Source: Flavivirga spongiicola
Lineage (GTDB): Bacteria > Bacteroidota > Bacteroidia > Flavobacteriales > Flavobacteriaceae
Reading direction: 5' to 3'
Length of the DNA: 64,000 nucleotides
NCBI RefSeq assembly: GCF_030540825.1
Contig: NZ_JAUOEO010000001.1
Location: forward strand, 345,001-409,000
The notes below the pieces were generated by a model that did no database searches, was not told the origin of the DNA, and worked only from the letters and a program-made list of their open reading frames with translations. The position numbers and the translations under genes are program-made. Positions 8,742-16,371 of the stretch are shown piece by piece (position 1 is the first letter of the stretch; each line of letters begins with the position of its first letter).

Positions 8742-9155
8742 TCAAACAAAAGGTAATAAATCAGGTTCAATAAATTCTGTTTTTGCTTTATCTGAATTAA
8801 AAATATCAAAACTATAATGAGAAGCCATTAATTCTTTAAAATTATCATTTAATTGCTGGTGCTCATCTATAAAGTCCTTAAAATTATCTTTATCCGACAT
8901 TTGCATAAAATGGTACACAGCCTGCAGGGCCGCAATTGTTAATGTTTTATTATACTTATCTTTTACTCCTGAAAAATCAACAAACTTCAATAGTTGTTTT
9001 TGAAATTCCTCTACTCCTTTATCAAATCCATATTCATTAATATGTATCCAAGCCAATCTCAAATGTGCTTCATGTGAAAAATTAGCGGGATTAAATTCAC
9101 AATTAATAAATTGAGCTTTAAATTCTGAATCTGATAGATTAAAATGTTTTTGCAT
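8742..9155 (-). CDS. Conserved hypothetical protein with H-x3-H-x-R-x-A motif
   Basis: The 137-residue cytoplasmic protein has no signal peptide. It contains FSHEAHLRLAWIHI near residues 26-39 and ends with an acidic motif IEPDLLPF. I recognise this pattern from uncharacterised bacterial proteins but cannot assign a function; the His pair and Arg could form a metal or ligand site. It lies downstream of a Crp-like regulator on the same strand, separated by 164 bases and a hairpin, so it probably has its own promoter. Confidence 0.75.
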   Translation of the reverse strand: MQKHFNLSDSEFKAQFINCEFNPANFSHEAHLRLAWIHINEYGFDKGVEEFQKQLLKFVDFSGVKDKYNKTLTIAALQAVYHFMQMSDKDNFKDFIDEHQQLNDNFKELMASHYSFDIFNSDKAKTEFIEPDLLPFV

Positions 9156-9254
9156 AATTTAAACTTTTATAATATTTATACGATTATTGTTTGTTGATGC
9201 AAAGATGAAGGCATAAAACTTTGGTTTCATTTACATTTGTTGAGAAAGCATGTG

Positions 9255-9289
9255 AAATGAAAAAAGTGACTTGAGTATAAACTCAGGTC
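9255..9289 (-). terminator. Terminator of the Crp-like regulator gene
   Basis: Read leftward, GACCTGAGT (9289-9281) and ACTCAAGTC (9276-9268) form a stem with one G-U pair and a 4-base loop. A run of Ts follows (ACTTTTTTCATTT). It lies 31 bases beyond the stop of the Crp-like gene. Confidence 0.65.
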
Positions 9290-9319
9290 TCTTTAATGGA
9301 TAAATGTTGAAATGGAAAA

Positions 9320-9832
9320 TTATTTTTCCGCGAATTCTTTTCTTGCTCTACTTAATTGTGTTGGCGTTATTCCCAAAAAGTTAGCGATATGATAGTGAGG
9401 CACCCTATTTAGAAGATTAGGATATTCTTTTAAAAACAAAGTATATTTTTCAATAGATTTTAAATTGGAAAGAGCAATAAGTCTTGATTGTAATTGTGTA
9501 TTTAATTTGTGAAAAGAAGTATTCATTATTTTAGTAATCTCTTCATTTTTATTTACATGTGACATTATTTCACTAAAAATTGCTGTTGTAATTATTGATT
9601 CTTCAATGGCTTCAATATTCATAGAACAAGCAACATCAGGTATATAGTTACCAAAAACCATGTCTCCTTCTCGATAAAAATGAGTGGTCATTTCATTCCC
9701 CATTTCATCTATGGCATAACCTCTTAATACTCCAGATACAACTTTTCCTATTTTCCAATTCTTTTGTCCATATCTAAGAAAAAGATCTCCTTTCTTTATT
9801 ATCTCTTCATGATGTAAAGATTCTACAAACAT
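9320..9832 (-). CDS. Crp/Fnr family transcriptional regulator (short)
   Basis: The 170-residue protein has a cyclic-nucleotide-binding-like beta-roll (about 10-100; KIGKVVSGVLRGYAIDEMGN). A long helix follows, then a short C-terminal helix-turn-helix (HIANFLGITPTQLSRARKEF, about 147-166). It resembles the small Bacteroidota Crp-like activators that lack a classical cAMP pocket. The target is unknown; the hypothetical gene at 8742-9155 is the nearest candidate. Confidence 0.85.
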   Translation of the reverse strand: MFVESLHHEEIIKKGDLFLRYGQKNWKIGKVVSGVLRGYAIDEMGNEMTTHFYREGDMVFGNYIPDVACSMNIEAIEESIITTAIFSEIMSHVNKNEEITKIMNTSFHKLNTQLQSRLIALSNLKSIEKYTLFLKEYPNLLNRVPHYHIANFLGITPTQLSRARKEFAEK

Positions 9833-9987
9833 TTTGCTTTTTAGCCTTAAAATTAATTATACAAGCAAATATATGATTTAAAATAGAAGGTTAAATAAAA
9901 CCTGTTTACACGACTATTGTTAGGGTCAAAGCTTTATGAGGTTCCTTATTGTTTAAAACGGCTACCTAGTTATAATGATAAAAATTA

Positions 9988-10530
9988 TTAGGAACAGGAT
10001 GATTGATTATCACATGCATCTTTAGACTGAAAATCTAAAATACTTCCTTTACCCCCTTGTAAAATTGTACAACAATCCTCGAACAGCTTCTTCAATTTTT
10101 TACGGCCTCGTTGAATTTTAGAACGTACCGTTACATAGTTCATATCAAGCCGTTCAGCAATTTCTTTTTGAGGGATCTCCTTTAGTTCTGATAATGTCAT
10201 TAGCTCTATATATTCTTCCGGCAACTGATTTATAAAAGAGTTAACACATTTACTTAACTCCATACCTGCACCTTCATTGGTTTCAGAATCAAAAAAACGG
10301 TCTTCTTCAATTGTATTTGTTTGTAATTGTTTCTTTCTATAGTAATCAGTAATGGTATTTTTGGCAATAGTATATACCCAACTTTTAAGATTATCAACAC
10401 CATTGTTATTTGATTTGGATAATTTTAAAAACACGTCTTGAGTTAAATCTTCTGCATCTTCCAGATTGCGAACACGTTTTTTAACATAGCCTAGTAATGG
10501 ATTATATAGTTGTGTAACTTGATTTTGCAT
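9988..10530 (-). CDS. sigZ: ECF RNA polymerase sigma factor SigZ
   Basis: A 180-residue ECF sigma factor. Region 2 includes YVKKRVRNLEDAEDLTQDVF, and region 4 includes PQKEIAERLDMNYVTVRSKI. The C-terminal tail DCCTILQGGKGSILDF followed by CDNQSSC is Cys-rich, as in SigZ proteins. The start overlaps the end of the MFS gene by 29 bases, so it is co-transcribed with the transporter, Cys-pair peptide and flavoprotein. No anti-sigma gene is adjacent. The Cys tail could sense metal or redox state directly (inference). Confidence 0.88.
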   Translation of the reverse strand: MQNQVTQLYNPLLGYVKKRVRNLEDAEDLTQDVFLKLSKSNNNGVDNLKSWVYTIAKNTITDYYRKKQLQTNTIEEDRFFDSETNEGAGMELSKCVNSFINQLPEEYIELMTLSELKEIPQKEIAERLDMNYVTVRSKIQRGRKKLKKLFEDCCTILQGGKGSILDFQSKDACDNQSSCS

Positions 10531-11674
10531 TTTTTATATAATAATTCATGAATAAAATAGTGCCTGCCATACACAAAGATAGGTATAGATTTTGTACTCC
10601 TAAAAGCTCGATAGCATAGATGCCCACAAAAGCTCCAATGGCAGCACCTAAATCCCACCATGTACTAACACTAGAGATTGACTGCAAAGCGTTTTGTTGT
10701 TGTTTAATAGCTACTAAAGGTGAAAAAGTCACTACAATAGTGTTGAACAAAAAAGCTAATATAATACCCAATATTGTAACATTAACTGCAATTAAAAGTA
10801 AAGCTATTAAGCACCAAAAAACTGCAATTATAAATAACTTTGATGGAGAATAACGCAAAGAAAGCATCCCTCCTACAAACGAGAATAGAATTACAAATAA
10901 TCTTTTTAACAATAGATAGAAACCTAATAACATGAGTAATTGACTTGAACTCATACTATTTGAACTTAATAAATATGCTAATGTAACAACCAAAACGCCG
11001 TCGATGGAAATAGATAGTATTAGTACTAAAAGGTTCATTGCGCTTGGATAGAATGTTATTCTATTTCTAACCTTATTGTATGGCTTTTCATTGGCAATAA
11101 TTGGCAACGAACATGCTAATACAATCCCTAACAAGCTAATAGAAGCGACAATAAACAAGCCATTTTGAATACCATACTCCATTATAACAATTGGTCCAAA
11201 CCAAAGTACAAATAATGCTCCAAGTGATTTGATACTTTGCGATAGCCCGAATGCCAAACCCGTTTTCTTTTTAGCTTGTGAAGCATATTTAAGTGTTGCT
11301 ATTTTTAAACCTGAATAGCTTAATCCCCAAAGAATTCTGGCTATTAAAAAAGAGATTAATCCTAGTTTTAAACCATACATAAAAGTAGTTATCACAGCCA
11401 ATGAAGAAGTAATTAATAACATGTTTCGCATACCTATTTGTTTTACCAGATTTGCGATATGCGTATTTGTAAGAATCCTAACAAATCGATTTATAGAAAG
11501 CAATACGCCAATAAAAAAAACAGAAAAACCTAATTCTTTTCCATAAACAGGTAAAACAGGATATAGAAGCGCATCCCCTAAACCTGCAAATGCCATGACA
11601 CCACTAGCACGTAAAGCTCCTCTAAATGAGGAGCTTTCTTTTTTATTAATTTTTGTCTGTGCTGCTAACAACAA
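10502..11674 (-). CDS. MFS transporter
   Basis: A 390-residue membrane protein with about 11-12 hydrophobic segments and an MFS fold (GVMAFAGLGDALLYPVLPVY, then RILTNTHIANLVKQIG in the first cytoplasmic loop). Substrate unknown. The only start that keeps the N-terminus is TTG at 11674, overlapping the stop of the Cys-pair peptide gene by 10 bases. The next ATG (residue 27) would remove part of the first region. Tight overlaps on both sides show translational coupling with the peptide and SigZ genes. Export of a thiol-reactive compound would fit the operon, but this is inference. Confidence 0.85.
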   Translation of the reverse strand: MLLAAQTKINKKESSSFRGALRASGVMAFAGLGDALLYPVLPVYGKELGFSVFFIGVLLSINRFVRILTNTHIANLVKQIGMRNMLLITSSLAVITTFMYGLKLGLISFLIARILWGLSYSGLKIATLKYASQAKKKTGLAFGLSQSIKSLGALFVLWFGPIVIMEYGIQNGLFIVASISLLGIVLACSLPIIANEKPYNKVRNRITFYPSAMNLLVLILSISIDGVLVVTLAYLLSSNSMSSSQLLMLLGFYLLLKRLFVILFSFVGGMLSLRYSPSKLFIIAVFWCLIALLLIAVNVTILGIILAFLFNTIVVTFSPLVAIKQQQNALQSISSVSTWWDLGAAIGAFVGIYAIELLGVQNLYLSLCMAGTILFMNYYIKNAKSSYTTI

Positions 11675-11853
11675 CCTGTTTTTTCAATATTTACTTCTTT
11701 ACTCTCATTTTTATCACAGCAAGGTGATCCATCATCTGTCGTTTGTTCACAACAAGCTTGGTTAGAAGTTTCTACAACATCTAATAATGAACCACAACAG
11801 CCTCCATCTTGTTTAACTGTTTCTATTCCCGTGTTTGAATTTCTTGTTTTCAT
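11665..11853 (-). CDS. Small vicinal-cysteine protein (62 aa)
   Basis: A hydrophilic 62-residue protein with five Cys-Cys or Cys-rich sites: GGCCGS, QACCEQ, SPCCDK and a C-terminal KTGCC. It has no signal peptide or membrane segment. Its end (EKTGCC) matches the end of the adjacent flavoprotein (EKTGSCC). Vicinal Cys pairs are typical of As(III)-, Cu(I)- or Zn-binding proteins, so a metal(loid) chaperone or scavenger is the simplest guess. A modified peptide cannot be excluded. The gene lies 86 bases after the flavoprotein gene and overlaps the MFS start. Confidence 0.7.
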   Translation of the reverse strand: MKTRNSNTGIETVKQDGGCCGSLLDVVETSNQACCEQTTDDGSPCCDKNESKEVNIEKTGCC

Positions 11854-11939
11854 AATATTAAAATTTATATTTCGTTATTTATTGTTTTCACTTATTAAGA
11901 CGTACTCTTTTAAAAATGATGCACATCTGTTTTGTTTTT

Positions 11940-13316
11940 TTAGCAACAAGAACCTGTCTTTTCATTTTTTTTTATTTCAGAGTCACAGCTTGATTTAGAT
12001 GCGTCTGCCAAGTCAGGTTCCGAACTACAGCATCCACCGGCATTGCCTCCCTTTGCATCGCCAAAATCGGTACTACACACGCCTGTTTCTGGTAAATTAA
12101 GTTCTACACGTTCAGCCACTTCTTTATCACCAGCCATATAAGCTACAATAGAGCGCACTTGTTCATATCCTGTGGCCATTAAAAATGTCGGTGCTCTACC
12201 ATAACTTTTAGAACCCACTATGTAAAAGCCTTTATCTGGGTGTCGTAATTCTTTTTCACCATGTGGTCTTACAGTTCCACAGCTATGAACATTTGGATCA
12301 ATAAGTTCAGCTAAATCAAATACGGATTCTAATGATGAATCTAAATCTACACGAACCTCTCGAATCATATCTAAATTAGGACGAGAACCTGTATTACTAA
12401 TAATTTCATCTACATTTTTAATAGTCTCCTTATTCCCACTTAAATCACCTATAATTTGAATTCCATTATCATCTTTGATTAATTTTAAAATATGGAAAGG
12501 TGTATAAACGTTTAGTTTTCCGCTATTAACCAATTGTTCTATCCTAATTCCTAAGGCACCTCTTGCTTCTAAAGCGTCATCTTTTTTTCCGCCATACACC
12601 TTGTCCATATTGTCTTTTCTTAAGACCCAATTAAGCTGTGTTTTTGGATATTCTTTTTGAACATCTGCTAAATCTAATAAAGCATTAATAGCAGAATGCC
12701 CGCCACCCACAACGACTACATTTTTATTCCTGTAACGTTCTAAATGGTAAGCTTTTACATTAGGGATACCATAAAAAATATGGTTTTCTAATTCTTGTTC
12801 TCCTTCTGCATGTACTCCGCCAGAACCTATTGGGTTTGGTTGATTCCAAGTTCCTGTAGCATCAATTACTGCTTTTGCTTCGTAATAATTAATGGTTCCA
12901 TTTTCTTCAACCTTAATTGAAAACTGCTTATCCTCACGCCCCAAGGTTTTCATTTTATCCAGCCCTTTCCTTCCTATAGAAAGCACTTTGCTGTTTAAAT
13001 GAATATGAGGTTTAAGTTCTGGAAGGTTTGCTAACGGATGAAAATAGTCTTCAACCAATTCTCTTCCAGTTGGTAATTCATTCTCATTTGGTTCTTTCCA
13101 ATCAGTTGGTAGTAATAACTCTTTGGCTGCAGAATCAATATTATACTTCCAGGGAGAGAATACACGAACGTGACTCCAAGACAGCATATTTTGTCCAACA
13201 GATTGGCCAGCCTCAAATACAATAAATGATAGATTTTGTTTTGTTAAGTGTGCAGCAGCTGACAAACCTACTGGTCCACCTCCTATAATTGCTATGGGTA
13301 AATTATTATTTTGCAT
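11940..13316 (-). CDS. FAD/NAD(P)-binding oxidoreductase with Cys-rich C-terminal tail
   Basis: The 458-residue flavoprotein has an N-terminal FAD Rossmann motif IIGGGPVGLSAAAHL (10-24). A second NAD(P) Rossmann motif VVVVGGGHSAINALL lies at 200-214, with ATG-type motif IDATGTWNQ (151-159) and GSRPNLD. The last 45 residues form a tail with GGCCSSE, SSCDSE and a terminal GSCC. I recall similar flavoproteins next to arsenic-resistance genes in other phyla, but no arsR, arsB/acr3 or arsC gene is seen here. It is the first gene of the leftward operon. Redox handling of a thiophilic metal(loid) is inferred. Confidence 0.8.
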   Translation of the reverse strand: MQNNNLPIAIIGGGPVGLSAAAHLTKQNLSFIVFEAGQSVGQNMLSWSHVRVFSPWKYNIDSAAKELLLPTDWKEPNENELPTGRELVEDYFHPLANLPELKPHIHLNSKVLSIGRKGLDKMKTLGREDKQFSIKVEENGTINYYEAKAVIDATGTWNQPNPIGSGGVHAEGEQELENHIFYGIPNVKAYHLERYRNKNVVVVGGGHSAINALLDLADVQKEYPKTQLNWVLRKDNMDKVYGGKKDDALEARGALGIRIEQLVNSGKLNVYTPFHILKLIKDDNGIQIIGDLSGNKETIKNVDEIISNTGSRPNLDMIREVRVDLDSSLESVFDLAELIDPNVHSCGTVRPHGEKELRHPDKGFYIVGSKSYGRAPTFLMATGYEQVRSIVAYMAGDKEVAERVELNLPETGVCSTDFGDAKGGNAGGCCSSEPDLADASKSSCDSEIKKNEKTGSCC

Positions 13317-13488
13317 CTTTCTAAATTTTAATTCATTCTCTAGGACGACGTGTTAAAAAAATGATGCATTCGTTACAAAATATAAGCCACAAAAATCATT
13401 TGTGTACAAATCATTTACCATTTAATACACATTTAATTATTTTTTCCTTTTTGTATCTTCGCTTTCAAAGCCTTTACCAATTAGAGCA

Positions 13489-13935
13489 ATGAATTTTAAA
13501 CCAAAATTCACCAATTTCAAAAAGAAAGTTGAAGAAAGCTTTCAAAGGCAAAAGTTTATGGAATTAATCCATGCTAAATTGATTGATGTAAAACCGGGTT
13601 ATTGCGAAATTCAGATACCATATAATTCAACTTTAACACAACAACATGGTTTTTTTCATGCCGGTATCATAAGCACCATTGCAGATAATGCCGCCGGTTA
13701 TGCCGGTTTTTCATTAATGGAAGAAGATTCATCTGTATTAACCGTTGAATTTAAATTAAACCTTATGTCTCCTGGTGATGGAGACCTGTTAATCGCTAAG
13801 GCAAATGTTCTAAAAAACGGACGCACATTAACAATTTGTAGATCAGAAGTCTTTATAAGAAAAAATGGCGTAGAAAAACTTTGTGCAGCTTCTCAAACAA
13901 CTTTAATTGAGTTAAAGAATAAGTCTGATAAATAA
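13489..13935 (+). CDS. PaaI-type hotdog-fold thioesterase
   Basis: The 148-residue protein has the hotdog fold signature QQHGFFHAGIISTIADNAAG (about 52-71), with the Gly-His and Asp pattern of PaaI/YiiD-type acyl-CoA thioesterases. Its cytosolic substrate would be an acyl- or aryl-CoA. It is a single gene divergent from the flavoprotein operon. A partial -7 match, TATCTTCG (13454-13461), lies 28 bases before the ATG. Confidence 0.85.
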   Translation: MNFKPKFTNFKKKVEESFQRQKFMELIHAKLIDVKPGYCEIQIPYNSTLTQQHGFFHAGIISTIADNAAGYAGFSLMEEDSSVLTVEFKLNLMSPGDGDLLIAKANVLKNGRTLTICRSEVFIRKNGVEKLCAASQTTLIELKNKSDK

Positions 13936-14005
13936 TCAAAACTATTTTAACAAAGCGCAAACTACATAGTGCTCAATTTTATTGAAATGCTATTTTTAAT
14001 TAAAA

Positions 14006-14035
14006 TGTCACGTTTTTGTCGTACAATTTGTCATT
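14006..14035 (+). promoter_or_regulatory. ECF41-type promoter of the sigma factor gene
   Basis: TGTCACG (14006-14012), a 16-base spacer and TGTCATT (14029-14035) match the site before the azoreductase gene in both boxes and in spacing. The reported ECF41 consensus is TGTCACA-N16-CGTC. The downstream box starts 32 bases before the TTG start, against 30 bases at the azoreductase, which also supports that start. Confidence 0.75.
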
Positions 14036-14060
14036 TCTATAGAACTTAAAAAATTTACAA

Positions 14061-14894
14061 TTGAAAAATTATCAAAATATATTATTCCCTTACGCCTATA
14101 ACATTTTAGGGTCGGCTGAAGATGCTAAAGACGCTATCCAAGATGTTTTAACCAAACATCTTTCTGCTAAAAGGAGCCATATAAAAAATGACATTGGATA
14201 TTTAATCAAATCGGTTATAAACCAATCGATCAATATTAAAAAGAGACATAGTAAAATCACAGTTAATATGGTATGGTTGCCTGAACCTTTATCTACAGAA
14301 AAAGCAGATGATCATATTGATAGTGATGAAATTATATCATACTCTATGCTGGTACTTCTTGAAAAATTAACAGCTCAGGAACGTGCTGTTTTTATTTTAA
14401 AAGAAGCATTTGATTATTCACATAAAGACATTGCAAAGACCATCGGTCTTACCATTGAAAATTCCCGAAAATTGTTAAGTAGAGGAAAAACTAAATTAGC
14501 TAACAATAAAACAGTAAGCCATAGTAACTATTCCTCTCCCCTACCTTCTTATATGGAAAATTACGTCCAAACAATTAAAAACGGTGATGTAAAACTTTTA
14601 GAAAAAATGCTTTCTGAAGACATTTCATTATATGCTGATGGCGGAGAAAATATCAAAGTAGTAAGAGAATTGACAATCGGAAAATCAGCTTCTTTAAAAT
14701 TATTATTTTACGTTTATAAAACCTATTTAGAATTTTTAACGATCAAGATCACGCATATTAATCATCAAATAGCTTTGTTGTTTTATAACGAAGACACTTT
14801 AATCAATTGTCAAGTGTTTGATTTTGAAAACAATAAAATAAAAAACATATTTTCTATCGTCGATCCTAATAAATTAAAATCACTTTCTCAATAA
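14061..14894 (+). CDS. ECF41-type RNA polymerase sigma factor with SnoaL-like C-terminal domain
   Basis: The 277-residue protein has sigma region 2 at the N-terminus (FPYAYNILGSAEDAKDAIQD), the ECF41 linker motif WLPEPL (about 74), and sigma region 4 (FDYSHKDIAKTIGLTIENSR). A SnoaL-like domain follows with YADGGEN (family DGGGK) and DPNKL near the end (family NPDKL). In ECF41 factors this fused domain controls activity in place of an anti-sigma factor. No in-frame ATG exists before an upstream stop, so TTG 14061 is chosen. It probably controls itself and the downstream azoR-cupin genes. Confidence 0.88.
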   Translation: MKNYQNILFPYAYNILGSAEDAKDAIQDVLTKHLSAKRSHIKNDIGYLIKSVINQSINIKKRHSKITVNMVWLPEPLSTEKADDHIDSDEIISYSMLVLLEKLTAQERAVFILKEAFDYSHKDIAKTIGLTIENSRKLLSRGKTKLANNKTVSHSNYSSPLPSYMENYVQTIKNGDVKLLEKMLSEDISLYADGGENIKVVRELTIGKSASLKLLFYVYKTYLEFLTIKITHINHQIALLFYNEDTLINCQVFDFENNKIKNIFSIVDPNKLKSLSQ

Positions 14895-14897
14895 ACC

Positions 14898-14927
14898 TGT
14901 CACGTTTTCTTGATCTGTTTTGTCATT
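14898..14927 (+). promoter_or_regulatory. ECF41-type promoter of the azoreductase-cupin pair
   Basis: TGTCACG (14898-14904), 16 bases, then TGTCATT (14921-14927), starting 3 bases after the sigma gene's stop. The boxes and spacing equal those before the sigma gene, so the two sites are very probably recognised by the same sigma factor. Confidence 0.78.
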
Positions 14928-14950
14928 CTATTGAAATTAAAAATCAATAA

Positions 14951-15574
14951 ATGAAAACATTATTAAGAATAGATTGTAGTTCCAGAACCAAAGGCTCACA
15001 TTCTAGAGCATTAGCTGATTATTTTGAGAAAAATTGGAAAGTAGCAAATCCAAAAGGAGTGATCCTTTACAGGGATTTAGTAAAACACCAGTTACCGCAT
15101 ATTCAAAACAATACGATTGAGGGGTTTTATACACCCATAGAGCATATGACTCTTGAAAATAAAAGGGCAACTGCTTTATCAGATGAATTAATCGTAGAGT
15201 TGAAATCTGCTGATGACATTCTAATTAGCAGCCCTTTATACAATTTAAATATTCCGTCAAACCTCAAAGCATATTTAGATCAGGTAGTAAGAATCGGGTA
15301 TACATTTAATATCAATGAAAATGGTTATTACGGTTTATTAGAAAACAAATTAGCCTATCTAGTAACAGTAAAAGGAGGTGTGTACAAAGGTACTTTCATG
15401 GAACAGTATGATTTCCAGGAACCTTATTTAAAAACTATTCTCGGGCACATGGGTATTAAAGTTCAAGAAATATTTTCGCTTGAAGGATCAAGCGAAAAAC
15501 AAACTCTGAAACTAAACAAGAACATGTTAGAAAAAACAATTAATCAATCATTTAAAAAACAAATAAAAACATGA
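14951..15574 (+). CDS. azoR: FMN-dependent NADH-azoreductase / NAD(P)H-quinone reductase
   Basis: The 207-residue flavodoxin-fold protein has the FMN phosphate loop SSRTKGSHSRALADYF near the N-terminus and SSPLYNLNIPSNLKAYLDQV (about 94-113), typical of AzoR. The enzyme reduces quinones or azo compounds with NADH in the cytoplasm. It is preceded by an ECF41 promoter and overlaps the cupin gene by 4 bases. ECF41 sigma genes usually sit next to small oxidoreductase or decarboxylase genes, so the arrangement fits that pattern. Confidence 0.9.
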   Translation: MKTLLRIDCSSRTKGSHSRALADYFEKNWKVANPKGVILYRDLVKHQLPHIQNNTIEGFYTPIEHMTLENKRATALSDELIVELKSADDILISSPLYNLNIPSNLKAYLDQVVRIGYTFNINENGYYGLLENKLAYLVTVKGGVYKGTFMEQYDFQEPYLKTILGHMGIKVQEIFSLEGSSEKQTLKLNKNMLEKTINQSFKKQIKT

Positions 15575-16086
15575 TCACTCAAAAAGAAAATTACTTTGAA
15601 GATAAATTAGAAAATAACGCATCCATAATTAAAGGTAGCGAAGGTGAAAAACTAGAATTAAATACCATTTCAATAACATTTAAAGTTACTAGTGAAATGT
15701 CTAACGACCAATTAGGTATTTATGAGATTTATCTTCCGCCAATGGCTATTGGTGCAAAATTACACTACCACAGATTTATGGACGAAACCTTTATAGTGAA
15801 TGAAGGTGTTTTAACCATGCAGGTTGCAGATAAAGAGTTTCATGCAGAACCGGGAACCATTGCTTATATACCAAAATTTACACCTCATGGATTTAAAAAT
15901 GATACAAATGAAACGGTAAAACTCACATTGATTTTCAATCCGTCTCAAAAACGTGAAGGTTTTTTTAAAGGATTACACGAAACATTAAATGAAGCTCCTA
16001 TTGATCCTGAAAAGTATTTAAAATTATATAATAAGTATGATAGCTTTCCTGTAGACACTTCCAACATGCTACCAATAAGAGAGTAA
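15571..16086 (+). CDS. Cupin domain protein
   Basis: A 171-residue single-domain cupin. Motif 1 is HYHRFMDETFIVNEGVLTM (about 67-85), with His/Glu metal ligands; motif 2 is PGTIAYIPKFTPHGFKN. It would bind a divalent metal; possible roles are quercetinase-like dioxygenase or a sugar/aromatic-binding protein. The ATGA overlap with azoR indicates co-translation. The pair is the likely output of the ECF41 factor; the substrate is unknown. Confidence 0.85.
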   Translation: MITQKENYFEDKLENNASIIKGSEGEKLELNTISITFKVTSEMSNDQLGIYEIYLPPMAIGAKLHYHRFMDETFIVNEGVLTMQVADKEFHAEPGTIAYIPKFTPHGFKNDTNETVKLTLIFNPSQKREGFFKGLHETLNEAPIDPEKYLKLYNKYDSFPVDTSNMLPIRE

Positions 16087-16107
16087 GACATAGAAATAAG
16101 TAAGAGT

Positions 16108-16155
16108 AATAGTGACTTGAGTTTTAATTTAAGTCACTATTCTTTTATATTTTTA
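16108..16155 (+). terminator. Terminator after the ECF41 operon
   Basis: AATAGTGACTTGA (16108-16120) pairs with TTAAGTCACTATT (16129-16141, one G-U) around an 8-base loop. CTTTTATATTTTT follows. It lies 22 bases after the cupin stop. Confidence 0.75.
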
Positions 16156-16334
16156 AATGACTACACTTGTAGGTAATCTGTTTTAAATCTGCTTCTACAA
16201 TGTGGTTGTTTAGAGTATTTATACACATTTCATACAAATTCTAATACATTAAAATCAGTTAAAATCCACTCACTATTTCTATAAGCTTTAGAATAGTTTT
16301 TATTCTTTTCTCACTCTTTATCGATTAATTTACA

Positions 16335-16371
16335 TACTTTTGTTTAACTTAAATTAAATATTGATGAACAA
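16335..16371 (+). promoter_or_regulatory. Promoter and putative operator of the MerR/B12 regulator
   Basis: TACTTTTG (16335-16342) matches TAnnTTTG. TTGTTTAAC (16340-16348), 14 bases, then GATGAACAA (16363-16371) reproduces the crtI operator geometry, with 7 of 9 bases kept in the second half. The second half overlaps the ATG start, which suggests autorepression. Confidence 0.5.
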
